The notes beneath the pieces are model-generated. The model saw only the letters and a list, made by a program, of their open reading frames with translations. It made no database searches and was not told the DNA's origin. A stretch of 5,339 bases of DNA, taken from Gallionellaceae bacterium (GTDB lineage Bacteria > Pseudomonadota > Gammaproteobacteria > Burkholderiales > Gallionellaceae). The DNA is taken from positions 1 to 5,339 of the forward strand of contig JAUYFR010000066.1 of NCBI GenBank assembly GCA_030690855.1. The letters are read 5' to 3'. Made by a program: the position numbers and the translations under genes. This document shows, piece by piece, positions 1 through 4,805 of this stretch. Every line of letters starts with the position of its first letter. Positions within the stretch are counted from its first letter, which is position 1.

Positions 1-78
1 GAGCAGGCTCGTCTGGCTGCATCCTGAAATTAGGAGCAGTAGCAGAGGGATGAAAAAAATGGAGAGGAAGGTGCGCAT
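1..78 (-). CDS. N-terminus of a putative lipoprotein (partial, divergent from ispD)
   Basis: On the minus strand an ATG at 78-76 opens a frame of 26 codons with no stop before the window edge, so only the N-terminus is present. The peptide starts MRTFLS, continues with a strongly hydrophobic Phe/Ile/Leu core (residues 4-17) and reaches a lipobox I-S-G-C with the cysteine at residue 20, followed by SQTSLL. This is the classic layout of a type II (Lsp-cleaved) signal peptide. Serine rather than aspartate at +2 would favour outer-membrane sorting by Lol rules known from E. coli. There is only a weak ribosome site upstream. The mature protein is outside the window, so the function cannot be named. 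The alternative, that bases 1-27 are the + strand tail of an upstream gene (a short frame ending in TGA at 25-27), is possible but has no recognisable feature. Confidence 0.66.
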   Translation of the reverse strand, partial: MRTFLSIFFIPLLLLLISGCSQTSLL

Positions 79-106
79 GGCTAAGATTAAACAAAATTTA
101 GCATAG

Positions 107-136
107 CTTGTACGCGATAATTTTGGCTGACGTCAA
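107..136 (-). promoter_or_regulatory. Candidate sigma70 promoter for the divergent lipoprotein gene
   Basis: Read on the minus strand, TTGACG (136-131, five of six matches to the -35 consensus) is followed after 18 bases by TACAAG (112-107, four of six matches to the -10 consensus but lacking the final T). A start near base 100 would give an untranslated leader of about 20 bases before the ATG at 78. The -35 is good, the -10 weak, so this is tentative. Confidence 0.28.
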
Positions 137-160
137 GCGACGCGGGCACGGAGATTCCTT

Positions 161-166
161 TACAAT
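161..166 (+). promoter_or_regulatory. TACAAT -10-like box directly upstream of ispD (possible leaderless start)
   Basis: TACAAT matches five of six bases of the -10 consensus and ends six bases before the ispD ATG at 173, so a transcript would start at or next to the A of the ATG. No matching -35 box is seen 16-19 bases upstream. There is no Shine-Dalgarno sequence at normal distance: the nearest, GGAG at 150-153, ends 19 bases before the ATG. A second box, GATAAT at 116-121, also lacks a good -35. Which one serves the operon cannot be decided from sequence alone. Confidence 0.33.
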
Positions 167-172
167 TCGACT

Positions 173-850
173 ATGTCTAAATTTCACGCACTTGTTCCCG
201 CCGCAGGTTTTGGCTCTCGTATGGGGAGCGAGTTACCCAAGCAATATCTTGAGTTAGCTGGACAGCCAATGATTTATCACGCGCTCACCACATTGTGCGT
301 ATCTCCGCACATCAGTACGGTATTCGTGGTGTTGGCTCCTGAAGATAATCACTTTAAAACCTATGACTGGTCGCATTGCGCTGGCAAATTAGAGCCGCTG
401 TATTGCGGCGGGGCGACGCGCGCAGAAAGCGTGGCGAATGGATTATTGGCATCCGAATTGGAAGTGGATGAGTGGGTGTTGGTACACGATGCTGCGCGCC
501 CTTGCCTCACGCAAGCGCACTTGGAAAAACTGATTGCTGAGTTGCGTGATGATGCGGTGGGCGGAATTTTGGCCGTGCCAGCGGCAGATACACTCAAGCG
601 AGCAGATGCCGAGCAACGCATTGTTCGTACTGAAAGTCGCGAAAATTTGTGGCAGGCACAAACCCCACAAATGTTTCGTGTCGGGTTGTTAGCGCAGGCG
701 CTACATGAATGTAAAAATGTGACAGATGAGGCCTCTGCTATTGAGGCGATGGGCTTGCAGCCAAAACTAGTGGCGGGCGACTCGACCAATTTTAAAGTGA
801 CCTATCCGCAGGATATTAAGTTAGCAGAGCTGTTGTTACGGGGAAAATAA
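173..850 (+). CDS. ispD: 2-C-methyl-D-erythritol 4-phosphate cytidylyltransferase (IspD)
   Basis: IspD is a cytosolic enzyme of the MEP (non-mevalonate) isoprenoid pathway. It joins CTP and methylerythritol 4-phosphate to give CDP-methylerythritol and pyrophosphate. The 225-residue protein has the family length and all signature motifs. The nucleotide-binding loop PAAGFGSRMG is at 9-18 with Arg16, and Lys23 follows in LPKQY. VHDAARP is at 104-110, TPQMF at 164-168, TDEAS at 184-188 and NFKVTYPQD at 206-214. By alignment with E. coli IspD, Arg16, Lys23, Arg156 and Lys208 correspond to its active-site Arg20, Lys27, Arg157 and Lys213. The ATG at 173 is kept because the family N-terminus begins just there (MSKFHALVPAAG), although no usual ribosome site precedes it. 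It is the first gene of a six-gene operon, with ispF two bases downstream. Confidence 0.97.
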   Translation: MSKFHALVPAAGFGSRMGSELPKQYLELAGQPMIYHALTTLCVSPHISTVFVVLAPEDNHFKTYDWSHCAGKLEPLYCGGATRAESVANGLLASELEVDEWVLVHDAARPCLTQAHLEKLIAELRDDAVGGILAVPAADTLKRADAEQRIVRTESRENLWQAQTPQMFRVGLLAQALHECKNVTDEASAIEAMGLQPKLVAGDSTNFKVTYPQDIKLAELLLRGK

Positions 851-852
851 TC

Positions 853-1326
853 ATGCGTATCGGGCAAGGTTTTGACGTTCACCAGTTAGTTGAAAATCGC
901 AAGCTGATTATCGGCGGAGTCGATATTCCCTATGAAAAAGGGCTACTCGGCCATTCAGATGCCGACGTGTTACTACATGCGATTTGCGATGCACTATTGG
1001 GCGCGGCAGCATTAGGCGACATTGGAAAACATTTCGCTGATACCGACGCAAAATTTAAAGATATCGACAGTCGTATTTTGTTACGCGATGTAGCAGGCAA
1101 AATTAAATCGCTTGGGTATCGCGTGGCGAATGTGGATGCCACCATCATCGCGCAAGCGCCTAAAATGGCGCCGCACATTCCGCAGATGGTCGCTAACATC
1201 GCGGCTGATTTAGGAATTGCGGTCGGGACGGTAAATGTGAAAGCGACGACCACCGAAAAACTAGGTTACACCGGGCGCGGTGAAGGTATCGCCGCGCAAG
1301 CAGTTGCCTTGTTGTTGACTGCATGA
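853..1326 (+). CDS. ispF: 2-C-methyl-D-erythritol 2,4-cyclodiphosphate synthase (IspF)
   Basis: IspF cyclises CDP-ME 2-phosphate to methylerythritol cyclodiphosphate with release of CMP. It acts two steps after IspD in the same pathway and forms a homotrimer with metal-dependent sites between subunits. The 157 residues are the normal full length. The start MRIGQGFDVH gives the zinc ligands Asp8 and His10. HSDAD is at 34-38, His42 is the third metal ligand, and GDIGKHF is at 55-61. The C-terminal KATTTEKLGYTGRGEGI at 130-146 carries the Thr/Glu pair (Thr133, Glu135) used for the phosphate and second metal. A purine-rich ribosome site (GGGGAAAA) overlaps the end of ispD, and the two genes are two bases apart. 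The stop overlaps the tsaB start in an ATGA at 1323-1326, so the downstream gene is probably translationally coupled. Confidence 0.98.
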   Translation: MRIGQGFDVHQLVENRKLIIGGVDIPYEKGLLGHSDADVLLHAICDALLGAAALGDIGKHFADTDAKFKDIDSRILLRDVAGKIKSLGYRVANVDATIIAQAPKMAPHIPQMVANIAADLGIAVGTVNVKATTTEKLGYTGRGEGIAAQAVALLLTA

Positions 1327-1994
1327 AAATTCTTGCGCTTGAAACTTCGACTGAATATTGCTCCGTTGCGCTGTGGCAAGACGGCAGCGTAATTGAACGC
1401 AGCGAATTGGTGGGGCAGAAGCATTCAGAGTTGCTGATAGAAATGATTGATGCCGTTTTGCAGTGTGCCGGACTGAAGGTTCAGGACGTCAGTGGCCTTG
1501 GTTTTGGCAAAGGGCCAGGGTCTTTTACTGGTGTTCGAATTGCTTGCGGGGTGGCGCAGGGTTTGGCACTTGGGGCGGATTTAAAGGTGGTTGGCGTTTG
1601 CACACTGGAGGCGTTGGCGCAGGCGTCTGGCCACAACAAAGTCATTGCGGCATTAGATGCGCGCATGAATGAAATTTATCTCGCGGCGTATGAAAAATGC
1701 GCAGAAGGATGGACGGTGGTTATTGAGCCCTGCTTGTGTAAAGCGGAGGCGGCGCCTTTCCTTGAGGGCGATAGTTGGTTTGGTGTGGGGAGTGGTTTTG
1801 CTGAGTCATTAAAATCCCATTACGAAAAACAGTTAAGCGGTGTGGATGCGGGGGTCGCGCCACAGGCCAGCGCGATTGCGCAATTAGCTGCAATTGAATT
1901 TGCAAAGGGCAAAGCGGTGGATGCTGCTCTTGCGTTACCACTCTACTTGCGCGACAAGGTTGCGCTAACAACAAGTGAACGAGGCGGTAAGTGA
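1323..1994 (+). CDS. tsaB: tRNA threonylcarbamoyladenosine biosynthesis protein TsaB (YeaZ)
   Basis: TsaB is the ASKHA-fold partner of TsaD and TsaE in making N6-threonylcarbamoyladenosine at position 37 of ANN-decoding tRNAs. It serves as the scaffold that dimerises with catalytic TsaD. The 223-residue protein shows the N-terminal phosphate-loop-like strand ILALETSTEYCSVAL (3-17), KHSE at 33-36, and the hallmark GKGPGSFTGVRI at 62-73. ALDARMNEIY is at 110-119, and the typical C-terminal PLYLRDKVA lies near the end. It lacks the metal-binding histidines of TsaD, as expected for TsaB. The start ATG overlaps the ispF stop, and its own TGA overlaps the GTG of rimI (GTGA at 1991-1994). The pairing with rimI is conserved in many proteobacteria. 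Confidence 0.96.
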   Translation: MKILALETSTEYCSVALWQDGSVIERSELVGQKHSELLIEMIDAVLQCAGLKVQDVSGLGFGKGPGSFTGVRIACGVAQGLALGADLKVVGVCTLEALAQASGHNKVIAALDARMNEIYLAAYEKCAEGWTVVIEPCLCKAEAAPFLEGDSWFGVGSGFAESLKSHYEKQLSGVDAGVAPQASAIAQLAAIEFAKGKAVDAALALPLYLRDKVALTTSERGGK

Positions 1995-2428
1995 TATTAC
2001 GTGACATGACCGAAGGCGATATTGACTCGGTCTTGAGTATCGAACAAAAAGTACATTCGCATCCGTGGACACGGGGTAATTTTAATGATTCGCTGACGAG
2101 TGGCTATGTGTGCAAAGTGGCTGAGATGGAAGAACAAATTATGGGCTACGCTATTTTGATGCAAGGGGTGGATGATGCCGAGCTACTCGATATTGCGATT
2201 GCTGCACCCTATCAGCGACGAGGTTTGGGGCGTGTGTTGCTTAAAGCGATGTTGATGCGGGCGCGTGAGCTGGGAAAAAAACGCGTGGTGTTGGAGGTGC
2301 GTAAATCTAGTGTGGCTGCCGTTGCGCTATATCAGGCAGTGCAATTTGATGAGATGGGCGTGCGTCGTGATTATTACCCCGCAAAAAATGGGCGCGAAGA
2401 TGCTATTTTGATGGAGTGGAAGTGCTAA
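1991..2428 (+). CDS. rimI: Ribosomal protein S18-alanine N-acetyltransferase (RimI), GNAT family
   Basis: RimI acetylates the N-terminal alanine of ribosomal protein S18 using acetyl-CoA. The 145-residue protein is a single GNAT domain. The substrate-side motif HPWTRGNF is at 24-31. The acetyl-CoA pyrophosphate loop YQRRGLGRVLL is at 74-84 (Q/R-x-x-G-x-G). LEVRKSSVAAVALY at 101-114 holds Glu102 and Tyr114, which align with catalytic Glu103 and Tyr115 of E. coli RimI. RRDYYP at 125-130 and GREDAILM at 134-141 are also typical. The GTG start at 1991 is preferred over ATG at 2006: GAGG at 1981-1984 lies six bases upstream, and the extra residues LRDMTE match the usual family beginning. Small departures from the family pattern are Ser107 where SN-x-AA normally has Asn, and Gln118 in VQF where LGF is usual. 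They do not touch the proposed catalytic residues. Confidence 0.94.
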   Translation: MILRDMTEGDIDSVLSIEQKVHSHPWTRGNFNDSLTSGYVCKVAEMEEQIMGYAILMQGVDDAELLDIAIAAPYQRRGLGRVLLKAMLMRARELGKKRVVLEVRKSSVAAVALYQAVQFDEMGVRRDYYPAKNGREDAILMEWKC

Positions 2429-3273
2429 ACCTTCGTGACGAAAACGTAATGCGAGAGCTGAATCTTTACCCGCTCTGGGTAAGGAAAAATGTGCCTAGTT
2501 CAGAATCCGCTAGCTTGGTAGCTGACCAACCACAAGTTTCGCCTAGCGATGATGTTGTAGGTCGGGTTTCAACCCGACAAGAGACTATCGGTCAACCCAA
2601 AGCTGTCGAGTTGCAGCCACAAGGGGTAGGTCGTGTTAGTGCGGAGCCAAACCTCCATCAATACACGCACAAGCCCGACCTACACGCCGCCTGTACGAAT
2701 GAAAATACGATTGATTGGCCGGCACTCAAGCAGCAAGTTGCAAGTTGCACTGCCTGTAAACTTCGCGCTGGCTGTACGCAAACCGTGTTTGGTGCGGGCG
2801 ATGAAAATGCAGATTGGCTTTTTGTGGGAGATTGGCCGACAACAGAGGACGTGGCGCAGGACCAACCCTTTGTGGGGCAGGCCGGAAAATTGTTAGACAA
2901 CATGCTGGCCTCAATTAAGTTGAAGCGAGGGCAGAATGTCTATATCGCCAATGTTGTGAAATGTGGCCCAGCAGAAAATCATGTCCCCACGCACGATGAA
3001 ATCGCACAGTGCCTGCCCTATTTGCAACAACAGATCGCACTGATCAAGCCGAAGGTGATCGTGGCATTGGGCAAAACTGCGGCGACTGCCTTGCTGGGTA
3101 AAGACGCGACGCTAGGAAGTTTGCGCGGCAAGTTGCACGATTATCAGGGAGTGCCGCTCTTAATCACTTATCATCCCGCTTATTTGCTGCGCACGCCGGC
3201 CGAAAAAGCCCACGCATGGGATGACTTGTGCATGGCAGTAGAAACAATGAAGCAATTGCAGGGAACAAAATGA
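2422..3273 (+). CDS. Family-4 uracil-DNA glycosylase with [4Fe-4S] cluster and REP-containing linker
   Basis: Family-4 UDGs remove uracil from DNA to start base-excision repair. Residues are numbered from GTG 2422 (283 aa). The order is an N-terminal segment ending MRELNLYPLWVRK (10-22), a low-complexity linker (about 23-95), and the UDG domain (about 98-280). Cys109, Cys112, Cys181 and Cys197 fit the cluster pattern C-x2-C...C-x15-C. PFVGQAGKLLDNML (149-162), ANVVKC (176-181), VALGKTAA (214-221) and motif B YHPAYLLR (250-257) are all present. Motif A, usually GE-x-PG, reads GDWPT (136-140). Start choice: GTG 2422 has GGAG five bases upstream; GTG 2416 lacks a site; ATG 2449 begins nearer the conserved segment but has no visible site. 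The gene overlaps the end of rimI, and its TGA overlaps the dgc start (ATGA 3270-3273). The linker includes translated REP-like hairpins (2557-2683). Fold assignment is firm; activity is less certain because of motif A. Confidence 0.9.
   Translation: MLNLRDENVMRELNLYPLWVRKNVPSSESASLVADQPQVSPSDDVVGRVSTRQETIGQPKAVELQPQGVGRVSAEPNLHQYTHKPDLHAACTNENTIDWPALKQQVASCTACKLRAGCTQTVFGAGDENADWLFVGDWPTTEDVAQDQPFVGQAGKLLDNMLASIKLKRGQNVYIANVVKCGPAENHVPTHDEIAQCLPYLQQQIALIKPKVIVALGKTAATALLGKDATLGSLRGKLHDYQGVPLLITYHPAYLLRTPAEKAHAWDDLCMAVETMKQLQGTK
2557..2578 (+). repeat. REP-like element A: GTAG plus perfect hairpin, inside the UDG gene
   Basis: The tetranucleotide GTAG (2557-2560) is followed at once by a perfect 7-bp stem, GTCGGGT (2561-2567) and ACCCGAC (2572-2578), with loop TTCA. 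A conserved GTAG- or GGAG-type tetranucleotide at the 5' foot of a GC-rich hairpin is the known layout of REP sequences handled by RAYT (TnpA-REP) enzymes. No RAYT gene is in the window. The element is read in frame as VGRVSTRQ in the variable linker of the UDG. Confidence 0.66.
2626..2683 (+). repeat. REP-like element B: long imperfect hairpin ending in inverted GTAGGTCGGG
   Basis: GTAGGTCG (2626-2633) pairs with CGACCTAC (2676-2683). After a T/C mismatch, GTT (2635-2637) pairs with AGC (2672-2674, one G-U type pair). After a further A/A mismatch, GTGCG (2639-2643) pairs with CGCAC (2666-2670). This gives an interrupted stem of about 18 positions around a 22-base loop. The right end, CCCGACCTAC (2674-2683), is the exact reverse complement of the first ten bases of element A (2557-2566), so A and B together resemble a head-to-head REP pair (BIME). 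It is read in frame; the left arm gives VGRVS again, 23 codons after the first copy. Confidence 0.6.
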
Positions 3274-4241
3274 ATAGCAAATCTGATGATTTAAAAGTGC
3301 TGGTGGTTGAAGATAGTAAAGTGACCTTAAAAGTGTTATCCACTTATTTGGAACGCATGGGCATCACGCCACTGAAATCTGAAACCGGTGCAATGGCGAT
3401 TGATATTTATCACCGCGAACGTCCCGACATTATTTTGCTAGACGCGCAACTCCCCGATATTGATGGCTTTGACGTCGCACTTAAAATTCGCGCTTTAGAA
3501 AAACCAGAAGATTGGACCGCAATTATTTTTCTCACCAGCATGTCTAAGGATGAGGATTTAGCGCGCGGCATTGAAGTCGGCGGCGATGATTATTTGATGA
3601 AGCCAATTAGTGAAGTCGTACTCAAAGCTAAAGTGCGCGCGATGCACCGCTTGGTAGAAATGCAGCGCTCTTTGGTTAAGGTAACGCAACAGTTGAATGA
3701 AGCGAACGCAGCCCTGCTGCGGCTTTCTGCAACGGATGGATTAACGGGCATCGCAAATCGTCGTATGTACGATGAGTTGTCTGAACGTGAATGGCGTCGC
3801 TGCGAGCGGATGCAAAAACCATTCTCCTTGGTGATGATCGACGTCGATAACTTCAAGCTATTCAACGATAAATACGGCCATCAAACGGGCGACGAGTGCT
3901 TGAAAAAAGTGGCTGCGCAAGTAGGGAAGGCAGCGCCACGCGCAACTGACTTGGCCGCGCGTTATGGTGGCGAAGAGTTTGTTTTGGTATTGGGCGAAAC
4001 TGATGCCGATGGCGCAAGGTGGATTGCTAATCGCCTGCGCCAACAAGTGTCCGATTTAAATATTCCGCATTACGCCACTGAGTCACGCCATGTCACTATC
4101 AGTTGTGGCGTGGCTTCGGTGGTGCCAACCCCGCAACTTTCTCTAGCGACGCTACTGAAGTCAGCCGACCAAGCGCTCTACAAAGCCAAGCATGGCGGAA
4201 GAGATCAGGTTGGAGTGGGAGCTTACGGCGAGATTGAGTAG
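3270..4241 (+). CDS. Response regulator diguanylate cyclase (REC-GGDEF, WspR/PleD-like)
   Basis: The protein (323 aa) couples a phosphorylation receiver to synthesis of c-di-GMP from two GTP. REC domain (about 8-125): acidic pair Glu14/Asp15, phospho-acceptor Asp58 in LLDAQLPD, switch Thr89, and Lys111 in KP. A helical linker (about 126-152) with leucine-rich heptads (Leu128, Leu135, Leu142, Leu149) probably dimerises. GGDEF domain (153-316): DGLTGIANRR (156-165), metal-binding Asp191 in MIDVDNFK, active-site GGEEF (233-237), and an inhibitory I-site RATD (224-227) exactly five residues upstream. All residues needed for catalysis and product inhibition are present. ATG 3270 is chosen over an in-frame ATG at 3228 because it forms an ATGA overlap with the UDG stop, has GGGA five bases upstream, and places the REC domain at a normal N-terminus. 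No histidine kinase is nearby, so the input is unknown. Confidence 0.95.
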   Translation: MNSKSDDLKVLVVEDSKVTLKVLSTYLERMGITPLKSETGAMAIDIYHRERPDIILLDAQLPDIDGFDVALKIRALEKPEDWTAIIFLTSMSKDEDLARGIEVGGDDYLMKPISEVVLKAKVRAMHRLVEMQRSLVKVTQQLNEANAALLRLSATDGLTGIANRRMYDELSEREWRRCERMQKPFSLVMIDVDNFKLFNDKYGHQTGDECLKKVAAQVGKAAPRATDLAARYGGEEFVLVLGETDADGARWIANRLRQQVSDLNIPHYATESRHVTISCGVASVVPTPQLSLATLLKSADQALYKAKHGGRDQVGVGAYGEIE

Positions 4242-4254
4242 TTATTTGAAATAA

Positions 4255-4284
4255 ATATAACCAAATAAAATCATATGGTTATAT
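4255..4284. repeat. AT-rich inverted repeat after the diguanylate cyclase gene
   Basis: ATATAACCA (4255-4263) and TGGTTATAT (4276-4284) are a perfect 9-bp inverted repeat with a 12-base spacer. CATATGGTT occurs at 4272-4280 and again at 4303-4311, the latter inside the palindrome CCATATGG (4302-4309). The stem is AT-rich and not followed by a T run, so it is not a standard intrinsic terminator. It could be a protein-binding site or a weak end for the upstream operon. The rest of the 4242-4368 gap shows nothing further that I can support. Confidence 0.35.
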
Positions 4285-4368
4285 ATTCCCCTATCTGTAC
4301 GCCATATGGTTTGCGCAACTCACTGGATATTGCTCTGTGCAGGAACGACCCGCGCCCGAAAAAAGCAT

Positions 4369-4397
4369 TTGCCAAACCCTGCCGCAGCCACTAGAAT
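4369..4397 (+). promoter_or_regulatory. Sigma70 promoter of rpsT with GC-rich discriminator
   Basis: TTGCCA (4369-4374, -35, four of six matches) and TAGAAT (4392-4397, -10, five of six matches) are separated by the optimal 17 bases. The next bases, GCGCCCC (4398-4404), form a GC-rich discriminator up to the expected start near 4403-4405, leaving a leader of about 35 bases. GC-rich discriminators are typical of stable-RNA and ribosomal-protein promoters repressed by ppGpp and DksA, so stringent control is a reasonable inference. Confidence 0.8.
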
Positions 4398-4438
4398 GCG
4401 CCCCTTTTTAACGCAAGCCGAATTCTCAAGGGGTCACC

Positions 4439-4702
4439 ATGGCAAATAGCGCACAAGCCAGAAAGCGTGCAAGACAATCAGTTAAACAGAACCTGCACAA
4501 TACTAGTCTGCGTTCTGAATTGCGTACCGCAATTAAGAAAGTTGCAAAGGCAATTGAGGCTGGCGATAAAGCCGCCGCTCAAGCAGTGTTTAGCGAATCT
4601 ACGAGCATCGTAGACTCCATCTCTGACAAGAAAATTATTCATAAGAACAAAGCTGCTCGTCATAAGAGCCGACTGTCTGCCGCTATTAAGGCGATGGCCT
4701 AA
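4439..4702 (+). CDS. rpsT: 30S ribosomal protein S20
   Basis: S20 binds 16S rRNA early in assembly of the 30S subunit and stabilises its body and the lower part of helix 44. The 87-residue protein is the usual length and almost wholly helical and basic. It begins MANSAQARKRARQS, with the family's Lys/Arg-rich N-terminus, and has the typical KKIIHKNKAARHKSRL near the C-terminus (residues 64-79). The start is an ordinary ATG with a strong ribosome site, AAGGGG (4428-4433), five bases upstream. In E. coli, by contrast, S20 uses UUG and represses its own translation. The gene stands alone between its own promoter and a strong terminator, so it is a monocistronic unit on the same strand as the neighbouring genes. 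Confidence 0.98.
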   Translation: MANSAQARKRARQSVKQNLHNTSLRSELRTAIKKVAKAIEAGDKAAAQAVFSESTSIVDSISDKKIIHKNKAARHKSRLSAAIKAMA

Positions 4703-4733
4703 TTTATTGCGGACGTTATGACTGCAACAACAG

Positions 4734-4759
4734 GGCCGACGAAGCAGTCGGCCTTTTTT
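4734..4759 (+). terminator. Intrinsic terminator of rpsT
   Basis: GGCCGAC (4734-4740) and GTCGGCC (4747-4753) form a perfect 7-bp GC-rich stem with loop GAAGCA. It is followed by six T (4754-4759), then G and five more T. It lies 31 bases after the rpsT stop. The T run is only on the + strand side, so it ends rpsT transcription and insulates argD. Confidence 0.95.
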
Positions 4760-4805
4760 GTTTTTGATTTCACCAATTTGATGTAACAAGACTAGAAAGC
4801 TTGCC

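Noticed and set aside
50..106. Small + strand frames (ATG at 50 or 77 to TAG at 104-106) preceded by purine-rich ribosome-like sites
   Set aside because: The purines are the complement of the pyrimidine-rich hydrophobic core codons of the minus-strand signal peptide, and the encoded peptides (18 or 9 aa) show no recognisable feature.
128..135. TGACGTCA, a perfect 8-bp palindrome in the lipoprotein/ispD intergenic region
   Set aside because: An 8-base palindrome is expected roughly once by chance in a region of this size, it has no second copy, and it overlaps a candidate -35.
361..789. 142-codon minus-strand open frame opposite ispD
   Set aside because: It lies wholly within a confidently identified gene, and the product is unlike any protein family, with Ser/Ala/Cys-rich composition typical of an antisense shadow.
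2515..2529. TTGGT/ACCAA 5-bp hairpin in the UDG linker
   Set aside because: Too short to separate from chance and it lacks the GTAG foot of the nearby REP-like elements.
2633..2896. 87-codon + strand frame overlapping the UDG gene, tested as a possible frameshifted or alternative product of the repeat region
   Set aside because: The UDG frame is continuous with all conserved motifs in one frame, so no frameshift is needed, and the alternative frame shows no family features.
4764..4798. Possible argD promoter (TTGATT at 4764-4769 with TAGAAA at 4793-4798)
   Set aside because: The spacing is 23 bases and the second box doubles as the ribosome site; not a credible sigma70 promoter.
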